DNA from: Pseudoips prasinana | Lineage: Eukaryota; Arthropoda; Insecta; Lepidoptera; Nolidae | Assembly: GCA_951640165.1 (NCBI GenBank) | Contig: OX621251.1 | Location: 29,474,893 to 29,538,892, forward strand | Direction of reading: 5' to 3' | Length of the DNA: 64,000 nucleotides | Part shown: positions 42,682-54,483 of the stretch, one piece after another | Layout of the letters: each line of letters opens with the position of its first letter | Position numbering within the stretch: position 1 is the first letter of the stretch | Made by a program: the position numbers and the translations under genes | The notes under the pieces: model-generated | What the model was told of the DNA's origin: nothing | The model's database searches: none | What the model saw: only the letters and a program-made list of their open reading frames with translations

Positions 42682-43075
42682 ATTAGCTTAGTATTGCAGA
42701 AAAGACTATGAAACTTAAATTTCATTCCTTATGAAGCTTTGCTGTCGAGATAAAGAGTATTAAAATTTTTCCTTATAACCATAACTTTAGTACAAAGCAC
42801 TCCTCTCGTAATGAGCTTATACGGTTGTAAATTAATTTCTCATATAATAACTGCGCATGGCGAGATTCATACTGTATCTGGGAAACCTTTTAAAATGTAG
42901 TGCTTTCTTTGTACGGATGCCAGTACTGGGGCGAGTGCTTCGCCTATAAGAGGAGATAAATAAAATAAATTACGTAATTTGGCACTTAGATATTGTTATA
43001 CACTTGTTCTTATCAGAATTAAAAAGTAAAACAAAAGAATTTGGGCAATATAATACATAATATTTGCTTACATAA
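42682..43075. other. Intergenic, nothing recognised
   Basis: No coding frame. TAAGAGGAGATAAATAAAATAAA at 42940 could be an old retroelement tail. Confidence 0.25.
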
Positions 43076-43079
43076 TCTA

Positions 43080-43397
43080 TACATATAATAAAATCGTAGG
43101 AAAGTCAAATCTGTATATTGAATATTTTTTTAAAGGATACCTAGGGCGTGTCCTACCATCGATATCAAAGCCAAAAATATAGCTTTTATAATTTTTGTCT
43201 GTTTGGTTGTTGTTCGAGTATATATCCGAGCTAAATACAAAAAGTACTGCATGGATTTACTTCAAATTTTGCATGAATATTACTAAGAGGTCGGGTTAAT
43301 ATATAGGCTACATATTATCACGCTATCAACTACGGGGGAGGCGCTGTGAAAATTTATAAAATTTAACGCGGGTAAAACCGCGTGTCACTGCTAGTTT
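43080..43397 (+). mobile_element. Non-autonomous Helitron-type repeat, long form
   Basis: TACATATAATAAAATCGTAG, CCATCGATATCAAAGCC, TACTAAGAGGTCGGGTTAA and end ACGCGGGTAAAACCGCG plus TGTCACTGCTAGT. Confidence 0.7.
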
Positions 43398-43399
43398 AA

Positions 43400-44025
43400 A
43401 TATATATATTGAAGAATACGTCGACGAATTTACGTCCATGTGTCTCGTTACACAGATACTATTGAATACTTACTTTTTTAGTTTATTTGAACTAATAACT
43501 ACTGAAAGCTTGGACAGAAGGCTCAGTATATATCATATTTATTACCATTGACGTACATAAGTGTATATATATCAAGTACCTAAATAATTTTGAATTTATT
43601 TGTAGTGAAATAGCACAATTGCCTTTCTCACAATGACATATAATATGGAGTAAAAACATGATTGAGTGTGCTTTACACACAGGTTTACATTAAGATGTTA
43701 TGTTTCTAGCACGGACTACTCACCAGGATCACAGATCAGAGACAGAGTGCCAACGCGGTGCTTGCTAAAGAGGATCCTTTTCAAACTAAGCTGCAGTTTT
43801 CCCTAGCTATATAAATGGATGCTCTAGTTCTTCTTTCAAATCCGGGATTGATTTTCTGTCTTCTTTAGTTTCGTTTTATGCTGTATCAAAATTTGTTTTG
43901 CATTGTGAAGCAGAACGAAAGGTAATAGTCACTCAGTGCCTTATTCATTAAAGTATTACTACCTCTATCATTTTGGTAATAAAAGGCTAAATATTCAATT
44001 ATACTCAAGATGCATTCCTGCACAT
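43400..44025. other. Intergenic, nothing recognised
   Basis: No coding frame of note. Confidence 0.25.
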
Positions 44026-44029
44026 TTTA

Positions 44030-44412
44030 ACTTTAAAAACAAATTAATAACTCACAAGAGATCAACCAGAGGCCGCAATAATATAAGCAACATAAACTTA
44101 ACTAAACACCGATAGGAGCACCCGCTCATAAGTATGACGCCTTTGCTATTTAAGAAAGTATGAGATAACCTATATATAATCACCACCTCATTCAAAGTCC
44201 CCGTCTCTAAGCCGTAATATAAATGTAAGTAAATACTAAATATTGTAAATAGTTTTAAATTAAATTCATGTTATATAAACTAATAATGATATTTTATTTA
44301 AATAATTATATAAATGTAAACAAGTCTAATTCAGTAAACAATTGTATGTAAATAAACGTGAATACAACTCAAGGGAAAAAGAACCCAAGCTACAATGATA
44401 ATAAATAAAAAA
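44030..44412 (+). pseudogene. LINE C-terminal fragment and 3' UTR
   Basis: LITHKRSTRGRNNISNINL, a stop, then PLISMTPLLFKKV: the (T/N)RxR..(K)xHR....Y.....LFN layout near the end of CR1/jockey-like proteins. A 3' UTR with GAACCCAAGCTACAATGATA and AATAAATAAAAAAG follows. Weakly conserved. Confidence 0.35.
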
Positions 44413-44579
44413 GTTTTATGGCCCGCATGTAAGCGCTGTATAAGGAAACAAAAATATATGGACGATTTACTTTACTTTTTTCAAATATTTTTTTTTGTGT
44501 TATTGACATTACAGAGAATCATTGTGAATTATAATTTTAAGCTGAGATTCTGCAGCAGTCCAATATAAGGTGTCCCTTT

Positions 44580-44757
44580 AATTGAATAACTTAAATTTGT
44601 TTTCATACAATATGTACCTAAATATCTATGTTACTAGAAATATTATCTAATGTATACAACTATATTACTACAAACATGTTCTGACTATTTACAAGCGCTT
44701 TTTTAAAGTCTACGTGAATAAAAACCTTTTTTATTTATTTTATTTATTTTATTTTAG
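44580..44757 (+). repeat. LINE 3' UTR family (AAGCGC...GTGAATAAAA)
   Basis: TTTTCATACAATATGTACC, CAAACATGTTCTGACTATTT, ACAAGCGCTTTTTTAAAG and CTACGTGAATAAAAACC plus (TTTAT)n tail. Nearly the same as 19345-19490. Confidence 0.6.
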
Positions 44758-44869
44758 GCTTTCAAACTCTCTGTATTTTTTTTTCTCCTTAATCTGCCGC
44801 GGCAGGTTCTGTTATGTATGTACTTTTCGTTTAACATCGGAAGTTCCGAAAGCATCAGGCCTGACAGTG

Positions 44870-45740
44870 CGCAAGTATAGTGCCAATCATTCTAAACGAG
44901 GCACAAATCCTGCATGGGTAATCATTCTCACTTTGCTACCACGGTTAGCCCATCAGGGATCCAAACGCAACAAGAAAAATTCAGTGTACTTTATTTTACA
45001 CGTTATTTTAAAAGCGTATAGTGGTTTTAGTGGGTTTTAGTGGATATGGGGAAAGAAATACATTAATTAAGCAAAGTCGTGAAAATTAAGACGTTATGAG
45101 TTCTAGAATAGGTTACACGCAGGGGAACACAAAAGGCCAACGTAGTCCTGGCCGATTTTCGTCTCGCCTCCTATCCTATTTGTAAGCGTGTAGTAGCTTT
45201 AGTAGGTCCTAGTGGATACAGGAGAAAAAAGTAGATTAAATAAAGTACACGTTACTTTTCCTGGAGTAAAAACCACAACTGCCCTGAGTTGTGCTCTTTA
45301 CTCCGGGAAAAATAACTGCTTTAGTGGAAACTCAGATTGACATTGAGATGCTGTGATCTTTGGCATGAGCTTAATAACTGAGTAACATGGAACGATCGCA
45401 GTACGCGTCAGCGACGATCCTCTTCTAGCCTCTCATCCTAATAATTAAACGTTTATTTGCTTTAGTGGGTTTAAGTAGACATGGAGAAAAGAATAGATTA
45501 CTTTAGAAAAATGGATATTTTTCATAATGTTGATTTTCATCAACCAAAACTTAGGGCGCCGCTGATGTGAAGGCTTATCTTCATTGACATGTGGTAATCT
45601 CTAACATGAGCTACACGTACGGGTCACAGAATGACAAGGAGTCACTGCAGTCTCCGCCGGTGAGAATCGTCTTCAAGCTTGCCATCCCATTATAAGCTTC
45701 AGTAGGTTATAGTGAATACGGGAGATAGCACAAGCTCAAG
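44870..45740. repeat. Strongly diverged tandem array, about 170-260 bp units
   Basis: Anchor words recur in order: TTTTAGTGGGTTTTAGTGGATATGG-like at 45020, CTTTAGTAGGTCCTAGTGGA at 45197, CTTTAGTGGGTTTAAGTAGA at 45458 and CTTCAGTAGGTTATAGTGAA at 45698, each followed by A(C/T)(A/G)(G/T)GGAGA. Between anchors, CATGAGCT..A and GATC(G)..CAGT..GTC blocks also recur. Confidence 0.5.
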
Positions 45741-45744
45741 ACCT

Positions 45745-46635
45745 CCATGAACTTATCACTCCTTCCCCCTTTTTTCATCGGACTACCAGGCGTCGTCGGG
45801 TATCTACCTGTATTTACGAATGTCGTCCATAGCTGGACAAGCCCTCCGCCTCCCCCCCAACAGCCGGTCTTAGGTATATCTTATGATATACGAATGGTAT
45901 ACTCGTATTACAACAACAATAGGCAAGAGTCAATTCTGTAATATTCTCCAGTCGAGCATTACGTATTTTAATTGAATGCTATGTTCTGCGTCACTTAAAT
46001 GTTTAGCGCTGTTTAAAGGTACCTAGAGATACCGTATCCGGTCACTAAAGCTTAAAAAGTGGGCATTAGACCCTCAAAACTTTTTAGTACGAGACCCTAA
46101 AAATAGGAGTTCCATCGTGACTTTTATAGGCTTACTTCACGAAACAAAAACTCAATTAAACTCTAATACAGACAAAGGAGGGAATTATTTACAACGTTGG
46201 CCACGAAATGGTGTCTTTTCCCTTTGTATTTTTTAAGAGGAGGGGGGGTCGAAAGTATAATTTATCATTCGGCCCTCTGTTTTGGGCCGAAACAGAGTTA
46301 ATTATGTTAGTACAATACTGGGGCGGGATCGAAAAAATATGTCAAGGTTTTACATATTGTATCTTGTTTTGCGTGTGACAATTATTATTGCGTGTTTTTA
46401 TTTATGGCTATTGGCTTTCGTTTTATAATTCGTTTATTTTCAATTTTAACACGTGGAACGCAATGGGCAAGGTAATATTTTACATACAAATTTATAACCT
46501 CTTAATACTATTTTATCTTGTATTTTGTTTTATCTTGGCATTGCTTTTTTTTCATTTTATTACATATATGCACATTTTTGTAACAATTTTATTCTTCTTT
46601 GACATGATAATTAAAACTTAAAGAGATGTTTATAA
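45745..46635. other. Intergenic, nothing recognised
   Basis: No convincing coding sequence; a hydrophobic AT-driven frame at 46388-46621 has no family features. Confidence 0.25.
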
Positions 46636-46638
46636 TGC

Positions 46639-46885
46639 ACTAGCGGCCCGGTACGTGCTTCGCTACGCTTTTAAGTATTAGTTCAAATTGTTTGTATATG
46701 GGAGTATAGAAAGATGTTGATTTTACACTTTTTCAAGACGTTTTTTAAATTTTCTCTACGTACAAACCTTCCCTGGACTTCCACGAATGATTCAATACCA
46801 AAATTAGCCAAATCGGTAAAGGCGTTGTTGAGTTATAACATTACAACGTAAAGTGCCATTGATTTTTATATATATAGATATATAT
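46639..46885 (-). mobile_element. Helitron-type repeat, second family
   Basis: ACTAGCGGCCCGGTACGTGC, TTCGCTACG, CCTTCCCTGGACTTCCACGA and AATCGGTAAAGGCGTTGTTG. Matches 22794-23075. Confidence 0.65.
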
Positions 46886-47019
46886 ATATAATTAGACAAA
46901 AATATATAAATTGAGTAGGTAAATGTTGTTTTGTGATAAATGTTTGTTAAATAGATTAATTGCCATGTTGTTTCCCATTTTATTTTTATTTTGTTTTATA
47001 ATTGTTTTATATGAATCTA

Positions 47020-47240
47020 CTATTCTGTAGTGGCAGTGGGCAGGACACATAGCTCGTAGAACTGACGGCCGCTGGGGCATAAAAGTTATCGAGTGGCGAC
47101 CACGAACCAGAAGACGCGGCGTGGGCAGGCCCCCAGAAGGTGGACCAACGATCTTACAAGGGGCACGGGATGCCGTTGGATGTGGATAATGCAAGACCTG
47201 AAGTGTCGAGATCTTTGGGGAAGGCTTTTAGTCGGTTAAA
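47020..47240 (+). pseudogene. LINE ORF2 C-terminal fragment
   Basis: WQWAGHIARRTDGRWGIKVI then EWRPRTRRRGVGRPPEGGPT. Conserved GHIARR.DGRWG..V..WRPR..RR..GRPP tail, shifted after PPEG. Same family as 4632-4895. Confidence 0.75.
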
Positions 47241-47269
47241 GCCCGATATAACTCATCTGTACTAATATT

Positions 47270-47500
47270 ATAAAGAGGTAACGCTGTGAGTTTGTTACGT
47301 TGTAAGGGGTCATCTCTGGATCTACTGAACCGATTTTCAAAATTATTTCACCAATAGTAAGCTACTTTATTGTAGAATGTCATAGGCTATGAAAAAAAAA
47401 TATCCCAAAATTTTAACCCGAAGTATTACGCGGGACAAACGGGCAGGGACAAAAATATTTATTACGCAGAACGAAGTTCGCGGGCACTGCTAGTTGTGTT
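47270..47500 (+). mobile_element. Helitron-type repeat variant
   Basis: CTGTACTAATATTATAAAGA at the start and GAACGAAGTTCGCGGGCACT plus GCTAGT at the end. The AACGAAGTTCGCGGGCAC...CTAGT end equals the terminus of the helicase-bearing Helitron at 6094. Confidence 0.65.
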
Positions 47501-47599
47501 ATATACTCACTTAAGGCGAGGGGTATTTATGCTGGAAATGCCCCGGAAAAATAAAGGTAAGTATAGGCTGATAACGAGGTTCGGGGTTTTAAAATAAAG

Positions 47600-47890
47600 G
47601 CTCAGATTAATAAAGGCTAAGTTTGTTCCGGGAGAGCAGCCTCATAGGCGAACTTACTTATCGTACGAGCAATGGTTACCCTAGTGTCAGAGTTGGTCAC
47701 GCCGTCCAGTAAGCATCTTACACGGCTGTACGACCGTTGTCTAATGACTACAACGGGGACCGACAGCTTAACCTGCCCCCTGAAGCACGGAGATGCTCAG
47801 AAATGAACTGACTTACTTTCTCCATCACTATGAATTGCCAGCTTTTCTAAATGCTTAACCTCGCCTTTAACTTATGAAATGATGAGAGCA
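47600..47890 (-). repeat. Interspersed repeat (GAAGCACGGAGATGC family)
   Basis: CGAGCAATGGTTACCCTAGT, GTACGACCGTTGTCTAATGA, CCCTGAAGCACGGAGATGC and TGCTTAACCTCGCC. Matches 31185-31380 and reversed 57980-58230. Confidence 0.55.
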
Positions 47891-48126
47891 AGTGAAAAGC
47901 AAACTATGAATATAATATAAAAAAAAGACTCGCGTGCATTAATTTTTTTCTTAAAAACAGAATATATAAACTTGAGAGGTGTCAAGGGACACCCGGATGG
48001 AACGAAGTTATTTCTTATTATTTATTATGTACATAAAACCTGTATACACACAACAAAAATAATCGTCGCGACACCACACTGTTCAATGCGAAATAGAAAT
48101 GAAAATATCTGGCTTGCTTTCTATAA

Positions 48127-48170
48127 GAGAGAGGGAGAGAGAGAGAGAGAGAGAGACAGACAGAGAAACA
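48127..48170. repeat. (GA)n microsatellite
   Basis: AGAGAGGGAGAGAGAGAGAG continuing to ACAGACAGAG. Confidence 0.9.
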
Positions 48171-48274
48171 TGCGCACGCCGCACAGCTGCAAAAAGTGTC
48201 GTGACAACTTTTCGTAAGATTTTTTTCCGTCTAGCCCCCTTTCACAACGCGCGATAAGGAACTTCGTTCCAATA

Positions 48275-48525
48275 ATAATAATATCTAGGGACAATGTCAC
48301 ACAGATCTTCCTAGCCCCAAACTAAGCAAAGCTTGTACTATGGGTACCAGGCGACGATATACATACTTATATAAATAGATAAATACTTGAATACATATAA
48401 AACATCCATGACTCAGAAAAAAGTATTCGTGCTCATCACAAAAATATTTGCACTTACCGGGATTCGAACCCAGGACCATCAGCTTCGTAGGCAGGAGCAC
48501 TACCAACTAGGCTACGGTGACCGTC
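48275..48525 (-). mobile_element. tRNA-derived SINE, family 2
   Basis: ATCTAGGGACAATGTCACAC, ACCGGGATTCGAACCCAGG and GCAGGAGCACTACCAACTAG. Very close to 21345-21596. Confidence 0.8.
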
Positions 48526-48529
48526 AATA

Positions 48530-49180
48530 AAATGATACTATATCTGCCTGACCTACAAAAATAGAGCGCATTCTAGGTGCTTTATTCAAGCTTGGTTACA
48601 TACTTTAGGTACGCAATAAAGAGGTCACTTTACTGGCGGGACCTGCAGGTAGCCGTGGCGGTTTACTTTGCGAGATAGTGACACACGGGCATGTGGAAGA
48701 AGCAACGAAAGAAAATTCGAATTTAGGAGCGATGACTTTAAAACAATTCATATAAAAACAACATTGCTATTACCCAAAATCAGTGACCAGAGTACGTAGA
48801 GTACTATATACATGTTTTCATAGTATGGACATGCCTGAAATCTCCAAGTTGTGTGGGAGCAAAAAATATTATACTACTTATATATAATGATTTTTATTAT
48901 GTTTGTAGGTATATGTTATGGGTATTAATACCCGAATTAAGATAACTTTAGATTTAAAATAAAATAAAATAATTCTTAAACTTACGTAAAACAGATTATG
49001 GTGGTACGTAAGTTAGGTCGACTTTTTACATCGTATCAAATCAATTTCACTGATTAAATATTCACAAAGTATGTATCAATTAATAAAATTTTGGATTTCC
49101 CGGAAACAGTTCTAAGTAGCAACGACAGGAAATAACAAAGCAATTGAGCAAAAAAATAACATTAAAATATCGGAAATTGT
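48530..49180. other. Intergenic, nothing recognised
   Basis: No coding frame or clear repeat; (AATAAA)n at 48955. Confidence 0.25.
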
Positions 49181-49184
49181 TCTT

Positions 49185-49400
49185 AAAGTCAACGCCCGTA
49201 CTAGGGAAATAAATTCCTGTATTGATGGTTGTGTGTGTTTTAAAAAACAATTTTCACACACTAAGCACACCCAAATTTAGAACAACTATGTGTGGGTCAC
49301 ACTAGTTGTGTGCTGGGATTAAACCCGAAACGCTAGGGCGCCGAGGTAGTAGCGAAGTGGCTATCATAATCACCGTGCCACTCGTAATCATGTCAATGTT
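49185..49400 (-). mobile_element. tRNA-derived SINE, family 3
   Basis: CAACGCCCGTACTAGGG, ATGTGTGGGTCACACTAGTT, TGGGATTAAACCCGAAACGC (box B reversed, mutated). Confidence 0.45.
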
Positions 49401-49749
49401 GCGAAGAAGAGGAAGGTTCAGTAACTCATGAGTAATCCTATGCATGACGTATGCGCAGGCTCCAGTACTTACTACTACTACCATCAGGAAGACCGTCCCA
49501 TAACTGCCAAATTATTAGTATAAAAAAAGAACCAGACACAGTTCAGCTGGCCATTCTAAGTGGCCGTGTGTAGCCATCGCTTAAGAAGTCCATATGAACG
49601 GATCGTTTTCGGCATTCAGTCCTAAGTTCCGGTACCCTATGGGACAATTCCATGTAAGTATATCCGTGTTATCACGTTGTAGGGGTCAGGACTGTGTTTA
49701 ATGAAAATAAAATGATTATTGCCTGTCTAGTGAGAAGTTTTCGTGTCTA

Positions 49750-49950
49750 CATTGGAAGCTTACACGAGGTGTGCACAGGCTCTTAGAATTACGGAAGACG
49801 CAGCGTGGGCGGCCCCCTATAAGATGGACCGATGATCTTGTGAAGGTCGCTGAAAACCGCTAAATGCGGGTAGTGACCGCCAATTGTGGATATCTTTAGG
49901 GGCGGCCTTTGTTCAGCTGTGGGCGTCTTTCCGCTGATATGATGATGATG
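49750..49950 (+). pseudogene. LINE ORF2 C-terminal fragment
   Basis: GGAAGACGCAGCGTGGGCGG, GATGGACCGATGATCTTGTG and GGCGGCCTTTGTTCAGCTGT with a (GAT)n tail at 49938-49953. Peptide WTDDLVKVAENR. Same family as 4632-4895 and 47020-47240. Confidence 0.65.
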
Positions 49951-49999
49951 ATGAGGATTAGAATTAACTCGTGCTGCAACGGGTGTATAAAATACTATT

Positions 50000-50160
50000 A
50001 CACTAATATAATAAAGGCGAAAGTTTGTGAGTGTGTATGTTTGTTACTTCTTCAAGTCAAAACTATGGCTATTTTAATAAAATTGGTATGGAGTTAGCTG
50101 ACACATCCTGGATAAACACAAAGGCTATTTATAAATTTATAGAGTTTACGCAGGTAAAAG
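50000..50160 (+). mobile_element. Helitron-type repeat, short form, truncated
   Basis: ACACTAATATAATAAAGGCG, TGTGTATGTTTGTTACTTC, TTGGTATGGAGTTAGCTGAC and TTTATAGAGTTTACGCAGGT; the CTAG end is missing. Confidence 0.6.
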
Positions 50161-50232
50161 TTTTACTAATCCTTCCTATCCATTTTCTGTACTGTGATTC
50201 TATTAACCAGCAAACACCAACATTTCGTAGTA

Positions 50233-50403
50233 TGTACAGACGCCATGCAGAATTTGACAGATTGGTGTAGCTGGATGTGCTCCAGCTACACCAATCTGTC
50301 AAATTTCTTTTATAGATTTTCAACGTTATCACAAAAGCATAAGGTTCACTTTCAATTGGGGAAATTTGAAAGATTGGGGTAGCTTGATGTGCTGGCGTCT
50401 GTA
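50233..50403. mobile_element. Foldback MITE, GACGCCAGCACATC family, full copy
   Basis: GTACAGACGCCATGCAG at the left and TGCTGGCGTCTGTAC at the right. Inside, GCAGAATTTGACAGATTGGT, GTAGCTGGATGTGC, and inverted GCTACACCAATCTGTCAAAT. Others: 22547-22650, 33868-34010, 53150-53280. Confidence 0.75.
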
Positions 50404-50409
50404 CTTTAT

Positions 50410-51000
50410 CAGCTGCAAAGGCGGATGTTTGTAAACACATATTAAAACGCAGTAGTTTTGGGAATAAAACTCCGCGAGTGTACTTTAAAATTGTTGCATT
50501 TTAAGACAGTATATATGAACTCCGCTGTTAGTAGTTACTTTGTGAAGTTACTTAACTTAGATTTAATATGTAATGCTCCATAAAGATGAACTTTAACGCT
50601 AATAGTCAGGTGTTAATATAGACTATATAGGTATGCCAGCATTTATCTAGACCAATATAAAACATAAAGTGAACTTTTACTACTTACATAAGCAAAATTA
50701 TACCAAACATAATACCTAATATAATTATATAATCATTATTCTCTTAATATATGACTGCAAAAATCTTGTACACAACACTTTAAATTTCATATTTAGCAAG
50801 TTGACTTTATTAAAGAAAATGACGTAATAAAATTATTGAATTCCTAAAATTTACTTAGATTTTACTTTTAACTGTGTGGAAGCGAATAAAATATATCCAT
50901 TGGCCTTTATTGCTGTATAAGACGTGTCTAGTTAATAAGACAATTTTCAGCTCTTGCGATGCATGATACCCATCAAAATGCTTATATAATGTTTATATAA
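50410..51000. other. Intergenic, nothing recognised
   Basis: AT-rich; no coding frame. Confidence 0.25.
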
Positions 51001-51007
51001 TCCAATT

Positions 51008-51057
51008 ATTTGTTAATGGGATTTCTTTAAGCTCTTAAAGAAATCCCATTAACAAAT
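51008..51057. repeat. Perfect 24-nt inverted repeat, 2-nt loop
   Basis: ATTTGTTAATGGGATTTCTT then TAAG (51008-51031); exact reverse complement at 51034-51057. Pairing extends to 51003-51062 with one mismatch. Confidence 0.85.
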
Positions 51058-51059
51058 GA

Positions 51060-52575
51060 TTGTATTATATGTGCTGATGTGCTGATTATTAATAACCAAA
51101 TTAGAGTTGTATCAGCAGAGGAGGCGCTGTCTACGCTATTATATAGGTATCTTACAATACGAATGCATGCATTCACGCTGCACTGTAAAAAAAAAGTTAC
51201 CATACCACTTTTGAGCTACTTTTAACGTCTCCTTCAAGCCGCAGAAGGTTCTACGTTGACCCAAAATAAAAATTAACTTTTACTCCAAGATTGGTCGTTA
51301 CGCGAATCGAACCTACCACCTCCCGAGAGGTCCACCGGACAGTTTATACATCTTGGACACAGAGGTCGTCATCCCCTTTAATTACAGCTTGCAAAAAAAA
51401 ATGGTACACCAAAATTAAAATTCTCACGTGACACCGTGAAAGTTCTGGGACGCCATTAAAATTTATTCTAATTTATATTTTTCTTTAATTAAATAAGACA
51501 TACCCAAAGTACTGGGAACGTGACTCGGGGGAGGAACCATTAGACGACAACCCTAGTGCCGACTGCCAGCGATTTTTCCGCTGTTTTTGGTCATAAATAT
51601 GTCGTCTTAAAAAGTAAAACAGTCCTGGTGTTTATTATTTTTATTAAGGACTAACTTAAGCTACAGTAGAGGGAAGAGGCAATGCACAAAAAAACATGAG
51701 GGGCAGTCTTTGGGGACTGCCGATAGAAGTGAATGCTATTTTTTTCATTTCTCATACTCAGAAAGTAGTGTTTATTTGATCCGAGTAGCGGGTGGAAGAT
51801 GCTACTACCCACCTTTGGGCGGTAAAGACTCATAGTAATTGCTTCCCTCCCTAGAAGGATTTTTTTTTATAGAACTTAATATGGTTACTATTATCAACTG
51901 CCAGTGTGAATTAAAAAAGACCCTCCGTCTTACGAATATTTGATCAGGTCACGTGTCCTGACGCCAGTTTAACCATCCCAAATAAGTGCACAACGCCGTT
52001 AAAGAAGTATATTCTATTCTATAATTATCTCTTACCGTCTTCTTTAAGGGAAAAAATATGTATAAAAATAATCCAAAAATCATGACGACAGTGCTTTTCT
52101 TACAAAGACAAAACAAGCTTTAAGGTATAAGCCATGATGGTTGTAGTAGCTATATATATAATTACTTGTTGTTGAGTTCCGTCCAGAGTACTACCCGTAG
52201 TTAACTGTAGTAGCGAATACACATAGGTTTTCATTTACGTTCAGTTTTTTTTAAAACTTATGCGTAAATAAACAGCCTATGACGAGAGATATTATAGCGA
52301 GTATCTTTGTTAAAACGCTTGTATAGGCACCCTGCCCGAACCACCTTCTAAAACGAGGGAGGAAAGAAAGTAAAGTGCTTCAAAATAGCCTGCAGATAAG
52401 TGTAAATATTAGGTGTCTTATTTAATTTTTCTAAACGACAGACCTCCGCTTCGTCTACTTAGTGACGGAGAAATCTCAACACCTTGTACAAATTGGTTTT
52501 TAGAACGAAATATTTCCCCATTCAGTTGTAACTAATTGAGTAAACCAAATTACTCAACTGCAAAGGTTATATTTC
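51060..52575. other. Intergenic; one tRNA-like SINE trace
   Basis: 51295-51345 has GCGAATCGAACCTACCACCT, a reversed box B with a tRNA-like head, from an unplaced SINE. Otherwise no coding frame or clear repeat. Confidence 0.3.
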
Positions 52576-52579
52576 ATAC

Positions 52580-52885
52580 TAGCTGTGCCCCGCGATTTCA
52601 CCCGCGTTAAATTTTATAAATTATCATAACTAGCCCGTAGGTGATAGCGTGATAATATGTAGCCTATATAATGACCCGACTGATGCAGTACTTTTTGAGT
52701 TTAGCCCGGACATACATACAGACAAACAGATAACCAGACAAAAATTCTAAAAACTATATATTTATAAAAACTATATTTTTGGCTTCGATATCGATTGTAG
52801 ATCACGCCCTCAGTTACCTTTTTAAAAAATATTTAATGTACAGTTTTGACTTTCCTACGATTTTCTTATTATGTATATATGGATG
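52580..52885 (-). mobile_element. Non-autonomous Helitron-type repeat, long form
   Basis: ACTAGCTGTGCCCCGCGATT, GATAGCGTGATAATATGTAG, GTTTAGCCCGGACATACATA and TTTCCTACGATTTTCTTATT. Has a small internal duplication of AAAACTATATTTTTGG. Confidence 0.7.
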
Positions 52886-53149
52886 CCGGTTTTAACCCCC
52901 AAACAGAAAAGAACGAGTGTTAAAAGTGTCCAAGTGTAAAATATATTCCAATTAGAAAATTTAGTGTATTTTAGATATTTTATACTGGATCATATATTTA
53001 TAATTTCATGTTTGAAAACATTCAACTGGCTTATTTTTAAGTTAAAAGTTTATAATACGATCAATACAATTTAAACAGGACTATGGCGCAAACACACCTA
53101 TTAATATAAAATTTTAGTTATTAAAATCAATTCACAGACACCAGAAAAA

Positions 53150-53280
53150 TCACGTCACACATCCAGCTACCCCATCTGTCAAATATCGTTTATTTATTTT
53201 CAACTCTATCATAAGGTTCACTTTCAATTCGGGAAATTTGACAGATTGGGGTATCATGATGTGCTAGCGTCTGTATATAA
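53150..53280. mobile_element. Foldback MITE, GACGCCAGCACATC family
   Basis: CACACATCCAGCTACCCC, CTATCATAAGGTTCACTTTC, GGAAATTTGACAGATTGGGG and GATGTGCTAGCGTCTGTATA. Confidence 0.65.
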
Positions 53281-53289
53281 AAAATAGAG

Positions 53290-53640
53290 TAAAAGTATTG
53301 TCAAATTGCGAAGCTTATGCTGTAAATAATGTCCTCCTGCTCGAATTCCTGGCACAAAGGAGTCCAGCCATGCGCGGGATATATTATAGTGCACAGGTAT
53401 GTCCGCAAACACAGGGGCACTTTCTATTCCATCACTCTCATAATCCGATGGGACGACTGGGTACAGGACCGAAGGCTTTACATGCTCTCCGTGACAAAGA
53501 GGTATAATAGCGCCAACTCCAAGACTTCAAGTGGATATTGAGAAATTTCCTTAACAGATAAAACCCTAAATCACTTTTTGGCCCGACTAACTATTTGAAC
53601 CTCGAACCTCATCTTCGGTAGAACATGCTACCGCTAGCAG
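53290..53640 (-). mobile_element. tRNA-derived SINE, family 4
   Basis: AACACAGGGGCACTTTCTAT, AATCCGATGGGACGACTGG, TGAGAAATTTCCTTAACAG, then reversed box B region GGCCCGACTAACTATTTGAA / CCTCGAACCTC. Inverted to 54484-54780. Confidence 0.6.
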
Positions 53641-53644
53641 CCAA

Positions 53645-54155
53645 TTATGCTGTATGAACTTGGTTAAATATGTATGTAAATCCGATTTAATTTTCATACC
53701 ATATAATCCTATTCAGAGCTACTACACATAAAAAATAAATCACATTGTTTATGGTAATGAACAGCGAGTATTATTATCCTAAAATGCAGTCGGCCATAAT
53801 CCGTAGCTCGGAGAGCACGGTGAGCACGGTAAGCCGTCGCGTCGGTCCCGGTTGTCATGGAAACAGATATGGCCATCGTTACATGTAGCTTTTTTAACTA
53901 TACATGGTATCAAAATACAAAATCAATATGTAGTGTTTATTCCGCTAATTGTCAGTTTAATCATGCCGGGATGCAATTTGCACCGGAGGGCGGTGCAAAT
54001 TGCACATGCAAGAATACACAAATATAAAAAGGTAATTGCTTGCGTCAGTACGAGCTCTCAATGAATTAAATGAAAATGACTTATTACATAAACACATCGA
54101 TTTACAATTAATAAATTACTTCTGCCAAACTGCATAGCAGTTTGTTGGCAGATGT
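53645..54155. other. Intergenic, nothing recognised
   Basis: A CGGAGAGCACGGTGAGCACG patch at 53810 resembles family 4 SINE words. No gene. Confidence 0.25.
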
Positions 54156-54159
54156 AGCT

Positions 54160-54482
54160 CCCTTCTTTTAACTTATTGTGTATTTAACATTATTTGCTCA
54201 CTATTAATAATTTATACATTGCTTAAATTATCGTAAAGGTTCTTGTGAACAATACCCAGTAAGTGACATCTCAGTTCCTTTGTAAATGATTTTTTTGTAA
54301 AACAGCTATTCAATAAATCAGAAGGTAAACTATTGAATATAGTAGGAACTAAGATATTTCTGCACCTTGGTCCATAATAATTGTTACAAGGGCTGCTAAC
54401 TCGTCGAGTTTCGAATGTGGATGAATGAAACAAAACTTGCTTTTTATATTGTCCTTCTTGCATGTGCATATTTACTTTTCTC
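54160..54482 (-). pseudogene. LINE C-terminal fragment
   Basis: Minus strand: TRRVSSPCNNYYGPRCRNIL then VPTIFNSLPSDLL and a helical tail. The P..FN.LP pattern near the stop is usual in CR1/jockey-like ORF2. Cut at 54482 by the SINE. Confidence 0.5.
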
Positions 54483-54483
54483 T

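Noticed and set aside
46388..46621. Hydrophobic 77-codon frame resembling a membrane protein
   Set aside because: Composition is explained by T-rich DNA; no start context, neighbours or family features.
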